From Batrachochytrium dendrobatidis JAM81 (Eukaryota > Chytridiomycota > Chytridiomycetes > Rhizophydiales): a stretch of 64,000 nt of DNA. The number at the start of each line of letters is the position of its first letter. The stretch's first letter is position 1. Both the position numbers and the translations under genes were made by a program. The stretch lies in NCBI RefSeq assembly GCF_000203795.2, contig NW_006281101.1:161578-225577 (forward strand). The letters run 5' to 3'. Shown in pieces: positions 47,515-58,987 of this stretch. The notes beneath the pieces were generated by a model, which did not search any database, was not told the DNA's origin, and saw nothing but the letters and a program-made list of their open reading frames with translations.

Positions 47515-47790
47515 TTGCCATAATCTGGGTATGGTGCAGTTGCTCAAGATTCCGATGCTCAGCAATAAACTTTTCAACCAAACTCGTCACATTGCTGCAG
47601 CTCAAAGTGGGTTATCAGCAACCTCATCTAGGATATGTTGTAATGCAGCGTGTATTGCGTGTTGGTTTAACTGTCACTTGTCATGCATTCAATGTCACTC
47701 ATTCAATAAACACCTTTTATTGCCAAACCATGTGTGTATTAGACTAATGACTTGATCATATTGCACCAATCAACTACCATGTATTGTATT
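47515..47790 (+). repeat. Duplicated 3' flank of secreted family A (inverted partner at 63190-63463)
   Basis: In reverse complement this segment aligns with 63190-63463. Shared blocks include GTAATGCAGCGTGTATTGC, GGTTTAACTGTCA, TGTCATGCATTCAATGTCA and the 24-base element. The flanks have diverged less than expected for random intergenic DNA. Confidence 0.75.
47753..47776 (-). repeat. 24-bp repeat, right arm bracketing a secreted-protein gene
   Basis: This is the exact reverse complement of 46451-46474. The third copy is at 63206-63229. Confidence 0.8.
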
Positions 47791-49602
47791 GATCACTGCA
47801 GTGTCATTGCTGGATCCACGCGACCGTGTATATTGTCATTTTGGGTTACCAATCAACCCATTCCATTTGACACCAACCCATTGGTACCACTAGACTATTT
47901 GATTCAGGTGATTCAGGTGATACAAATGATTCGGCTGGTTTTGACAATCTGACAATCTGACAGTATCCATAAACACATGTTTAATGTTTGCACATACTTT
48001 CTGCACGCATTCCATTGGCATGCTACAAACTGATATTGAACGTCACATTACATTGTTTTGGTCTTGAATGGTACGATATGCATCAACCGATGTTTTGTAT
48101 TCACATCAACATCCAGTATATACAACAAATCTGTCCATAATTCAACATATCAGCCATATTTGATTTGACAGTCACTTGTCACATTGTTGTGTACTTGCAA
48201 TGATCAGTATCAATCATTTGCATGTAGTCAGCTGTCTAGTGTAATGTATGCAGTATGATCACATAACATGACATCTGGTCATATAGCATACACTACAACC
48301 ACAACCAGAAACGTTGATCGTCAATCGTCGTCCCAATCAATATCAACAGTTGCATCAAACAAATCCACAAATGCACAACTCAGCAAGTGCAATGCATACA
48401 ACTACAACATGTGTATACGAATACCGAGTGTGTCCAACTATAAGCTATGTATATTGAAACCATTGGATAGTATGTCCGACACGTCATTGACATTGATAGT
48501 CAAATAATCTTGCGAGTGACCCTATGCATGCAACATGGTTGACATGTTGGTGTTGGATGTATCAATGTGACTATATCCCAAGAACTGATCGGACACGACT
48601 AAACATCAAGTTTGTTTCTAGCAATATGTTTATTGTGGTACCAAACATCAATCACAGTTGTTGATTGTTCAAAACTCGTTGGAGTATTACTGGCAGCTAT
48701 TCCAGTATTTGGAAATACGTATTATTTGCAATAATGAGTATGATGGTATTTACAACAATGATCTTGATGTTCAGTGTATGACAGAGTGTGTCCGTCATAG
48801 TTCAGGTTTCAAAATGGTAAAACTGGACTGGGAATGTTGAATCTATCATAACATTCAACCATTTCAAGCAATAAAATCGATATGGATTAAACTAAATTCG
48901 AGTGGTGCATTGGCATTCAACTATCATACGTGGTATATACACAGATCCGTTTGCATTGATTTGTATTGGCAAACAGACTGAAGCATATCGATTTGACAGT
49001 GCTGGTGATTATTCTGATAGCTATTGTATGATTGATTGGATGTGTATAAATGTTGAATAAAATCCATGTTGCAGCAACTGTTTGCAGAATAAGTGTCATT
49101 TTATTGACCAGTATTGATGACTGCATTACGCTCAATAAACAACCATCAATGTAACAACCCAAAAAACAACCGTCATGTTTTAGTATTTACACTGTAAGCC
49201 ATTTGTTACAATGTGTAAACCAAAGTCATGTCTAGTGTCTGATCAACTGGTTATTTGGATCAAAACCGTGTCTGTCCAAGTTGATGATGCGATAAACCAA
49301 GAAATACATCAAATCTCGGTAAATGCTGTCACACTTTCCAGGTTGCTGAAACTCACATTACGCACAACTTGACATGAATGGCAATGTTGATGTCGAGACT
49401 ATCAATGTATTACAATGTATTGGTCAACAGTGGCTGCAATCAATGACAATATTGCAGTCGATCCAATCCATGTGTTGATTGAAACAATTATTATCCACTT
49501 GTCAGATTCAGCATGTTTTGTAACACATTTACCAATCCAACAATTGATTAACAATGATTGACATCACAATGAATGTCAACACTCGGTAACAATTGAGTTG
49601 AA

Positions 49603-49635
49603 TTTGTCTCACTTAAATTTTGAATGTGAGACAAA
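49603..49635. repeat. 10-bp inverted repeat just upstream of the Crinkler-like gene
   Basis: Arms TTTGTCTCAC (49603-49612) and GTGAGACAAA (49626-49635) are perfectly complementary, with a 13-base spacer. They lie 48 bp before the start codon and are followed by a long pyrimidine tract. This could be a dimeric-factor binding site in the promoter or a leader hairpin. Confidence 0.55.
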
Positions 49636-49682
49636 ATCACGTTTTGTTCTTTTTTCTTTTCTTTTCTTCAACAAACTCAAAA

Positions 49683-52103
49683 ATGACCAAATTTTATATT
49701 CAATACAAGAACAACTCTCCAGTGTCAGTATTTACTCAAAACTTGCATGTACCTGAAGGAGAAGAGCCTGATATTTCTGACCTGGTTGCAGCTATTGCTG
49801 TCGAACCAACTAGAAGACTTGCTGGTATCCCAGCAGATTATGGTCCCCTCACTCTCCATTATGTGGTGGATGGAGTGGAAATGACTTACAACTCCTGGGA
49901 ACCCATTACTGTTCTCAAAACAAACGGAACTGTTGGTTCTAACCCACTCGTTATCAAGTCAAAGAGTGATGTGGAGAGTGATGCGGATGATACAATGTTT
50001 TCCAATCCAAACCAAATTCCCATGACTGCCACTGGTCTCTTGGAATGGCTTTCTGGGTCGAATAATGGTTTTACAGTTGATTTGCCTGATAAACAAATTC
50101 TATCTCAGCAGCAAACCAATCCTAATCAAAAAGTTGTATTTCCGCTGGCTGGTCGAGAGAAATCGCTCCAACACATTGCATCATGCTTTATGGCCACCCA
50201 TCGACACCGCAGCAATATTGATCGGAATTCAAGACCTGTTCCTGTATGTACTGGTATGCCGGGATTGGGAAGAACTCGACTTATGACAGAGTGCTCTACC
50301 ACAGTTTTAGACATGACAGGGATTCAAGGCAAACGACTTTCGGCAATTGTTTCTTTTGGAAATGACGGGAATTCATATGGCGAGATTGACAAACTCCTTG
50401 GAATCAAATGTTCATTTGCCTGGAGAGTACTCCATTCGTTTTTCAAGGCGCAATACAAGTTCGATGTTTGGATGCGTGAAAAGTCACCAAAGAACAGAAA
50501 AAGGTTCACAATGCGGTTAGCTTTATCGACCATTGAACTTTATTGGAGTCAGAAAACTCAAGACGACATACTTGTATTTGTTGGAGTCGATAAATATCGA
50601 AAACTCTGTCAAGATGAATTGAGTTCTCTGCTGGATACTTTGTGTGATTCTTCCTATTGTTCTACAACGTCAAGGCTTACATTTTTCTGTATGCTGGCGG
50701 GAGCTGACCTGAACATGATTCGTATTGCTCGAACATCACATCCTAATATTGAGAGAGTACCAACCCGGTTTCTAACTCACATGGAATCAATGGAGGCCAT
50801 TTGTCCTTTTATTTCGAATACACACTGTGGATTCGTGATCAGTGAAGCCTTTGCTCAAAATGTCTTTCATCTAAGCGGAGTGCCAAGACTACTGACTAAG
50901 TTTGCAAAAAAAGTTGTATCCATGAAGCCGAATGATCTAACCGAACACAATTTTCAAGGGGCAAGAATAGCTGCGCTTTCGAATTCGCAACATTCTCAAT
51001 TGTCACTCGCTGATATTTTGAAGCTACTGGCGACTTCTTTTACAAACACGCCTGTTACATATCTACTAAACTGTCCGTTTTCTGAATCATCTCTACCTTA
51101 TTCAAGAAACCTTACTTGGAATCAAATGGTTAGACACGGGATGTGTCAAATTCAAGATGATGGTCAAGTGATTGTACCGTTCCATATCATTGTTCAGGCT
51201 TTGAAGAGGCCATCGAGTCAAAGTGTCGGTCTAAACCAATTTGAAACAGCACTCCTATCATCGTTGAATAATTTGTCGCTTGACATTGAATATCCACTTT
51301 CCAACATGACTCGTTGGTCATCATGGGAGTATTTTGGTGCTAGTTTCTACTGTATCAGAATCAACTCGTTTCTTGTATTGGGAATATCGATACTTTCTTT
51401 GTCTGATATACTGCATGGATCGCGGTTTGATTCGGGTATTTTCAATACTCAAGTTCACATCAGAATTGCTGAAGTTTTCCAATCAAACGAGCAATATGGA
51501 CCTGATATGCTACGAATGATCACTCGGAAACACGACAGCTGTTGTCTCGTTGACTGGGTTGACGGCGAGACATTGCAAATTGTGCTCAATGGTGAGAATG
51601 GACCAGGAGTGGATATATACTTTATTCTGAAACGCGCAAAAGACTCTGGATATATCATAGTTTTGGATCAACGAAAACGACTTGGTTCTGATATTACAAA
51701 CTCGGATCTGACCACTTTCCGATCGAAATTACCGAACCCGCCAGCATTTTTAAACAAGTTCAAGTTGGACTCTGTTTTTGGTCTGATGAGCATATATTCA
51801 CAGATTAACATTAACCATGTTCCAGATTCAACGTATTTTGTTTCTGCATCAGATTCTCTGTGTTTTCATGGTTCACTCTCTGGTCATCCAGGGTGTTCTA
51901 TGGTCATTGATGCCAATTCTGCATCGAAAACCTCGATTAAACAGATATTCTGCGGTACCAATGATGAGCAAACGGATTTGGCAAACAAGGTCATTAAACA
52001 GCGCTACAACAAACGCATTGCAAACTATGATGAACTTGAATCATTGGTGTCACAATGGGGTGAAAAGTTGGACGAGTCGGCTCGTGCAAAAATCAAGTTT
52101 TAA
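49683..52103 (+). CDS. Crinkler (CRN)-type protein with NTPase-like and nuclease-like parts
   Basis: This is a single-exon gene of 806 residues. The first 95 residues (MTKFYIQYKNN to LVIKSKSD) form a compact beta-rich header like the ubiquitin-like head of CRN proteins. After a linker comes a P-loop-like GMPGLGRTRL (191-200), where the usual Lys of Walker A is Arg, and a Walker-B-like hydrophobic strand ILVFVGVDKY. Near residues 640-665, GPGVDIYFIL followed by YIIVLDQRK resembles a PD-(D/E)xK nuclease core; this is inference from pattern only. CRN proteins are found in oomycetes and chytrids, where many are proposed host-directed effectors that reach the nucleus. No classical signal peptide starts at this ATG. 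A hydrophobic stretch is encoded upstream without an ATG (49644-49674). The function of this copy is unknown. Confidence 0.75.
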   Translation: MTKFYIQYKNNSPVSVFTQNLHVPEGEEPDISDLVAAIAVEPTRRLAGIPADYGPLTLHYVVDGVEMTYNSWEPITVLKTNGTVGSNPLVIKSKSDVESDADDTMFSNPNQIPMTATGLLEWLSGSNNGFTVDLPDKQILSQQQTNPNQKVVFPLAGREKSLQHIASCFMATHRHRSNIDRNSRPVPVCTGMPGLGRTRLMTECSTTVLDMTGIQGKRLSAIVSFGNDGNSYGEIDKLLGIKCSFAWRVLHSFFKAQYKFDVWMREKSPKNRKRFTMRLALSTIELYWSQKTQDDILVFVGVDKYRKLCQDELSSLLDTLCDSSYCSTTSRLTFFCMLAGADLNMIRIARTSHPNIERVPTRFLTHMESMEAICPFISNTHCGFVISEAFAQNVFHLSGVPRLLTKFAKKVVSMKPNDLTEHNFQGARIAALSNSQHSQLSLADILKLLATSFTNTPVTYLLNCPFSESSLPYSRNLTWNQMVRHGMCQIQDDGQVIVPFHIIVQALKRPSSQSVGLNQFETALLSSLNNLSLDIEYPLSNMTRWSSWEYFGASFYCIRINSFLVLGISILSLSDILHGSRFDSGIFNTQVHIRIAEVFQSNEQYGPDMLRMITRKHDSCCLVDWVDGETLQIVLNGENGPGVDIYFILKRAKDSGYIIVLDQRKRLGSDITNSDLTTFRSKLPNPPAFLNKFKLDSVFGLMSIYSQININHVPDSTYFVSASDSLCFHGSLSGHPGCSMVIDANSASKTSIKQIFCGTNDEQTDLANKVIKQRYNKRIANYDELESLVSQWGEKLDESARAKIKF

Positions 52104-53589
52104 AAACCTGGCTAGTATTTACATTTTACTATTTATCAGCCATAAATGTAGAAGGTGTAAAACATGAGTTCAAGTATTGATTTTATTGAATTCAGCAAGT
52201 GGTTGATTGCAATAAATGAACGCTGACTAGATGTTGGCATGTACTACACAAAAATCAACCAAATCATTGCAAATTTCAAGTACTATTTATTCAGTTTTAG
52301 TTTTAATGGCATTGATTCATTTTTACAATCTTGGACAAAATATAGCAGTGATTATGGGTGAATCTCATCAATTGTGTTCATTCGAGTCGAAGTATGAATC
52401 TGGCACGGTAAGCAACCAATCCATTCAGATCATCCACTATTGTACGCCAAGTCTTTTGTTCAGGATCGCACATCTCGAATAAACAGTGTGTGACAACTAT
52501 GGACACATTTAGCAGTAATTGACGGTCAAGAAACTGGTATCAATGTTCCATGTATACTACCAAAGTGTGTGTAGTTTAATTGTGATTGTTTGATTGGTAC
52601 ATATTTGTACATATTTGTATGGCTGAATGATATGGCTGCAGTTATTTAATCATTTGAATACAGGAATGAAACCTTGAATGTACATTGTAATCCAAACTTT
52701 ATATTACAAATATTGTTTAAATTGACTCTTGGAATTGTCAGTCCAATAACATGCCATCAAACGATCACCCGTTGAGTTGAGTGGTGATATTTGCTGTATT
52801 GGTTGGATAAACACTGTCGATTCTTGAATCAACACAACAACCATCATATAACACACAATCAGACTATAATGTTGAATCTACATTTTGTGCACTCTTAGTA
52901 ATCATACATTGTACGATCACCAAGTTTGAACCCACATTCATGTGTTGTGTTGGACTGTCGATGCTGTCAATACAACTCTATACACACATTTGTTGTATTT
53001 ATCACCATCCAACCCAATCTCACCATTTCAATCAATCTTGGTCAATGTTGATGATTTACACGCTAATTCATTATCCAATCTTGTCTGACATTATTATTGG
53101 CTTTAATCACATTTGGTTTATACAACTGCCATGAGTTGTACTACCATTATCATTGTGTATCTGACCACCAAATATTCCAATACATCAATAATACCACACG
53201 TGTAAACAGTAATACAGTTGATCAGTCTTGTGGCAAGACTTTTCATTCAAGTTTGTATTTGGAAATACTCGATAGTTTAATCACAACACACTGTTTGTAA
53301 TGCGATTGTCATTGATCTCATCTCATCACAGTCCAGTCCATCTGATTTATGATGATGTTTAGTAATCCATTACCATGTGTTGTAGTAAACTAACTTGTTT
53401 ATTAAACCAAATCCACAACAATCACATTCAGAATATTAATTTACAGTATTTCTAAATGCATGTTTGATAACAATCCAATTTTGTTACAAAAAACTGATCA
53501 AAACAATACTAAAATGGAACAACTCGTTTGTGTGTTTGACAACAATCCAAACATGAACAATTCTTGGCAATTGTTGGACATTCGCATGA
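52104..53589. other. Gene-poor stretch with a repeat relic
   Basis: This is 1.5 kb without recognisable coding sequence. A copy of dispersed repeat R1 lies at 52830-52920. Short frames at 52231-52482 and 53460-53648 look like chance; the latter overlaps the leader of the next gene. Confidence 0.5.
52830..52920 (+). repeat. Dispersed repeat family R1, copy 3
   Basis: This aligns with 8754-8857 and 23570-23674. It shares 13 exact bases with copy 1 (52907-52919) plus the upstream AATCAGACTATAAT block. Confidence 0.55.
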
Positions 53590-56500
53590 ATGAAATTGTC
53601 AAATCAAAATTCAACTTTACTAATTTTATCAAACATGAGGTTGAATGATATCATGAAAGAGTTGATTCAACACCTGGATGATTTGAAACTGTTAACAACG
53701 GATGCTCAACTATACAAGGCTGATGAAGTATGGGACAGACTGCTTGACTTGCTATTGGAGTTGGAAGAACAGAATCGAAGTAAGTTTAATAGCCATTGTA
53801 TTATTGATGAATTCAAGCCATTGCTGACTTTGTGTTGGTTTGAAATGGCAGAATTTAAAGATATAGTGCAGCACTTACAGAGTATTGGGCTGCAAGATAT
53901 CATAACCAAGTATTTGGAGTATAATCGACCCAGTTTACAGGTATTCATATATTGTAACAATAATGGATTGTTGTTCATGACTAAACTAATCAACATGTGT
54001 TGTGTAGATCAAAGTAATGGAGTTTGCTGCAGTATTTGCGAATATGGTATACTATAATCACGAGTTCAAAATATCACATCGACTAAGCAACCAAATTGTA
54101 CAACTCATGCAATCATCAAACCGTCAAGTCAAAATGATGGCAAGTCATGATTGATATTGATCAAATGATTGACATTCAACTCATTTAGTGTCAATATGCA
54201 TATAGGCGATAAAAACATGTATAAAGTTCAGTTATAAATTCTGGAGTGAAGAGTGTAAATTTGATTTTAAGCCAATGGTTGAGATTATTGTTCACGAGTC
54301 GGATCAAGAAGTGTTCACATTGGCAATTGACCTGTTCTCGACCGTTTGCAGATATATTGACGATGAAAATGTATGTTTGCAATGATACAATATTGGATCA
54401 GTTTGGACAGCGTCATGTCATGTCATGTTGATCTGATTGTATACTTGACATTGAACAATATCATTAGCTTAATATCGTGGTATCAGGATTTGTTTCACGA
54501 CTGGAATCATCCGATGGTTCAGTTGCTGTTGGTTTTATCGAAAATCTTAAAACCATGTATCTGAATATTCATCGTCATGACCCAGTAAAAGCAGTGGAAT
54601 GTGGCATCATTCCAGCAATGGTCAATACGCTCAGGTATGTGGTGTTATGCATGAATGTGTGTCCAGTCATCACAATTGGTAAATTTGACATGGTTGGATT
54701 GACATGACATGAATACAGGAGTGTCGATCAAGCAGTGATTGATCAAAGTATTGAAATTATCCATAATTTTTGCAACTATGTAAATTGTGAAGTGATTTCA
54801 GCCGAGTTTATAAGATCGGGTTTGATTCAAACGCTTAACGACTTGTATATCAGATACAGCAACGACTCTGAACTAAAAACACGCATAATCAGCATGGCGG
54901 GATCAGTTGCATCCCAAATGCGCGACTTTCCTGTATCGCTTGTACGATCGTTGGTTTTTGAGCAATTGACGATATCGATGTGCAATCTTCGTATGTGTGA
55001 CTCTTTGTACCTGTTTAATAATGTCAACAACATGATTCAGAAATCTACAAACAAGGCCGAGATGATCAAGGCGTTTCAAGAATATGGAATTATGCAGCAA
55101 CTCAACACTATTATTTCGCGTACAGATGTAGATTTGTGTGACTATAATGGTAGTAACACTAGTATTGTAAAACTACTCAAAGCATTTGCTGATTTTGCCG
55201 ACAATCATCCCGACAGTTCAATACGTACCGAGTTGGAACAAGGCGGGATGTTTGAAAGTTTAATGGTCATTGTAAAATCGGATACTACTCACTACATGAA
55301 CAAAAGGGCTGCTGCTCAGACCATTGGAACGTATTTCCAGCATCGGGTTCAGACTGCTAGTTCGAGCATTCAGCCATACAAGGACAACGCCAAAATTGAT
55401 ATGAGTTCTGGAATGGCCGGATATACACATGGAAAGGCACGCACACTTGTTGAAATGCGGTATATCCGGTATCTGCAATGTATACTTTGCAAACCCATGT
55501 GGTGGATCGATATCACAAACCAGCATATTGTGGAGCAATGGAGGGCCGACTCACTCGGTCAGAATATATCACCATCAACATTTAATCTTGCATTGGAACA
55601 ACTCGAGTTTTTTGTCAAACAGCTTGTTTGTAGTGGCAGTGATGGATTTGGTACAATTGTACCAGGACCTGTTGAACTGACGTATATACTGGACAATGGC
55701 ATACCTGACAATGTATATACGCGATTGATGACAAATGTATCGGATATTGAACATGGATCAAATCACAACACTGATCAAATGGTGCACAATCTGATTGATG
55801 CATCAATGTACAGTGTTGTATATGGACAAACGATGATTGCACCACTGAATATACGACTCAAATACACCACAATGGTACCATGCGATATATTGCTATCGAC
55901 TCGACTTGTTTCAGATACGCCCATCATTGAAGGCGATTCCAAGTTTATATCACTCAAGTTCCAATGTCTTCCGAGTGAATTCCGTGTCGAACAGGATGGC
56001 AGTGTGACCATCAACTCATACATCAACAATCTGAATCCGATATGGCATCGAGACATGTACAAATGCATTGCCAAAATATTCAAATGTTTTGTCCCAATGT
56101 TTGAAAGTCTGTTCAGAACGATGGATCCAATGTTCAAATATATTGATCTTCGTAATGGCATAAATGGATATGAATCACCAAGCCAGTCAGACTATGGTGG
56201 TATGGAATCAGACACTCGAGTCATTCGTCCCGTGTATGTACCAATACTTCCGGAACATTTTGAATCCAATTATGAATCAGCAGAGCCAGTATCACTGCGT
56301 GGTCGTAATCTACAAGTCATTGTCAAACTCACCAACATTCAACTGACACCATCCAAACCTAAATACGACGAGGGAAACTGGCACAATGAAGGTCCAATTA
56401 ACGAATCGATTGTTGCAACTGGACTGTATTACTACGACGTGGAAAATATCACCACACCCAAACTCGATTTCCGCGAGGCTGTTGATCGTTTTTATCAAGT

Positions 56501-56942
56501 AGCATCTGATATGTATTGGAAAGATGTGTACGGCATTATTAATCGAGAATCACGACGCAATCAGTATATAGGATTGCTTGAATTACCAAATGGTCGATGT
56601 GTAGTTTATCCCAATCGATACCAACACAAAGAACAATCATTTGAACTTGCAGATCCAACTCAACCAGGACACTGCAAGATTCTGACATTTTTTGTAGTGA
56701 ATCCAGCATGTCGGATTGTTTCGACTGCGCATGTGGCTCCACAACAACCACAATGGTACAACTCGAGTCTTGACAAGACACCCATACTGCCTGAACTGTG
56801 GAATGATGCCACGCAGTATATTCAAGGTGTTCAATCACCAACTAAAGCCAAACACTATCGAGATGAATTGACAAGTGACCGAACTCAAATCACAACAGCA
56901 TACAACAAAAAACTATATGAGCGGGCGTATAGTGATTGGTGA
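53590..56942 (+). CDS. ARM-like repeat protein fused to DUF4246 (5 exons)
   Basis: Exons 53590-53940, 54008-54139, 54206-54370, 54468-54634 and 54719-56942 give about 1012 residues in phase; a later ATG at 53635 is equally possible. The first 560 residues are short amphipathic helices of armadillo/HEAT style (IIPAMVNTLR, FCNYVNCEVISAEFIRSGLI). From about residue 610 a DUF4246 region follows. It begins with RTLVEMRYIRYLQCILCKP and HIVEQWRADSL. The most conserved part is LQVIVKLTNIQLTPSKP, NWHNEGPINESIVATGLYYY and LDFREAV. It ends GHCKILTFFVVNPACRIVST. The HxE and the later GH plus R resemble the metal and 2-oxoglutarate ligands of a dioxygenase-type jelly roll, but that is inference. The second intron needs a GC donor (54140-54141). 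Function unknown. Confidence 0.78.
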
Positions 56943-58987
56943 TTGTGAGGTTGTGATTTTACAACAATGAGTTGCAATGCCAGTCGGATCTATGCAATTA
57001 AATGGATCGAATAAATTGAATGAATTGAATCAATCATGACAGTGATTGTTGATTATATTGACTGATTGTGTAAAATTGATTGATACAAGTGATATGGATG
57101 CATCATTCGGTGTTGTTGAATCAGATCATTGCTTGATTCTGTCAATGTGATCAAATGGATTACTACAAAACTGGACATGCTCAAGTTGAATCAAGTATTG
57201 AATCGAGTATTGGATTGATATTTACACACAACCACAATTACAACCACAATTGCAATCAGCACAGTCTGAATATTAGACATTTGAACATCACATATCGAGT
57301 TGTGGATAAATGCGAGTTGGCATATTGGACTGTTTTTGTAGTTTATTAATGATTTGATTCATGACTGTTTGAATTCAAGGCTCAATATGGATTACAACTG
57401 GATTGTCGTTGTTTCCATTTGGAATGACAAATCTGTCAATGTGTTGATTGATTGCTAGTTCATTGATCAATTCATTGATCAGTAATTGTCCAAATAAGTT
57501 GTATCCGAGTCGAGTTGTCAATCAGGATACCGTAACCTGACATCCAAACGATTATTCAAACGATTGTTCAAACCATCAATGATTGCCAGAATAAGCTTTA
57601 CGATTCGACTGCAATAACCATCACAGTCATGCTCAGGTTAGTATGTTGATCCGTTTACAAAGTTACAATACTGCAACAGATTCAACATACTCTTGAAAGT
57701 GCTGCACACCACATGAATCCAGCAAACCCACTGATGAATTGAATCAATCAATTGACCAATGACATGACTCGATATTGGACATCGAGTTGCACACAGTGGG
57801 TAAAAAGTCACCGACATGTCCAGATAGTCAAACCTTGACTACAGGTTGATATCATCACCCAACACACCAAATACAACACACAATCTGGACGACTACTGGA
57901 TCATATTGTGGATATCAATCAACGGAGTTACTGGTTTCAAACAACCATGTACAACCATGTACAGTTATTACAGGACAATATGATACATTTATGAATAGCA
58001 TGTTGTAATCAACACGAGTGGAATTGTGCAATAGACTTGTCATGGTTTACAATGGTTTGCAATAGTTTGATATGAACATGATGACTCGGACTCTATTCAG
58101 TCGGATCAACTCGACTACAATTGGTCGCGTATATTATGATTGACACGATCAATTGTAGTTGAACTCGAATACAGATTGACTGTTGAATCACAATGCGTGA
58201 TATCAGCAACATGATGTGCTATATATTGGAATGTATACGCTAACCTGACATGTGTCATGTAGTGTGTATTCGATCAATATGGGTATTAGCAATCAACAAG
58301 TCATACGATGTTTGTGTTCGAGTGATGCAATGGAATACAATGGAGTGGAGTGGAATGAGTGCATCAATCCAGAATACGAATCAACCATGACATATGATCA
58401 TGATGTGTGGTTGATACAACTATATAGTGACAATCGATATTGATATAGCAACACAACATGCAATGCCAACACAACAGTTGCAAGTCATTGATCATCAATA
58501 TGACATTGTGGTTGCAACATGAACTGCATTGTATTGATTCAGTTGATTGATTGAATTACTGGACAATGTGTAGTGATGATTGATCGTGTCGAGTTGAATG
58601 TAAAGTATCACTAAACCACAACACATATTGATGACCATTCAACAACTGAATATCAGCTCAGTTGCATATAATCTTGTTTAAACATGCATTTGTTCATATT
58701 TCAGCTCACTGACCCTTTTAGGGTGGATAAGGGTGTAGTACACAATCAACCATACATGGATGCATAGTCAAGCAGTAGTTTGATCAAGATTGCGGTTGTT
58801 ATATAAATGGATATTCCTTCAAAGGTTGACATTGGTAGCAAATCATCACCAACCCTGATAATAAAGCCAATCCCTAAAGCGGCCATCCAATATGCTTTTA
58901 ATATTATCCATCCAATAGCCGATATAAATACGATCCAATATTACTTGTTCAGTAACCATATACAACCTGCTCAACCAAACCAATACA
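56943..58987. other. Gene-poor AT-rich stretch
   Basis: This is 2 kb with repeated short words (TTGAT, AATCAA, CAATC) and no recognisable protein. The right end (about 58800-58987) is the promoter of the next gene. I see no RNA gene. Confidence 0.5.
58870..58987 (+). promoter_or_regulatory. Promoter/leader module shared with the gene at 46885
   Basis: This matches 46759-46884: AGCGGCCATCCAA, TGCTTTTAATATTATC, TATA-like GATATAAATAC and the same 19-base leader up to the ATG. The two downstream proteins differ strongly after their signal peptides, so the match is not merely recent gene duplication. Confidence 0.8.

Larger units (their letters stand above)
47515..49682. other. Gene-poor AT-rich stretch with duplicated 3' flank
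   Basis: The first 270 bp (47515-47790) are a diverged copy of 63190-63463 on the other strand, so the duplication of family A extends beyond the coding region. The rest, to the Crinkler-like gene, has no recognisable protein, only short chance frames. A 10-bp inverted repeat lies at 49603-49635. Confidence 0.6.

Noticed and set aside
56943..58987. Tandem satellite in the TTGA/TCAA-rich stretch
   Set aside because: Short words recur often but with no fixed period, so it is a compositional bias and not a tandem array.
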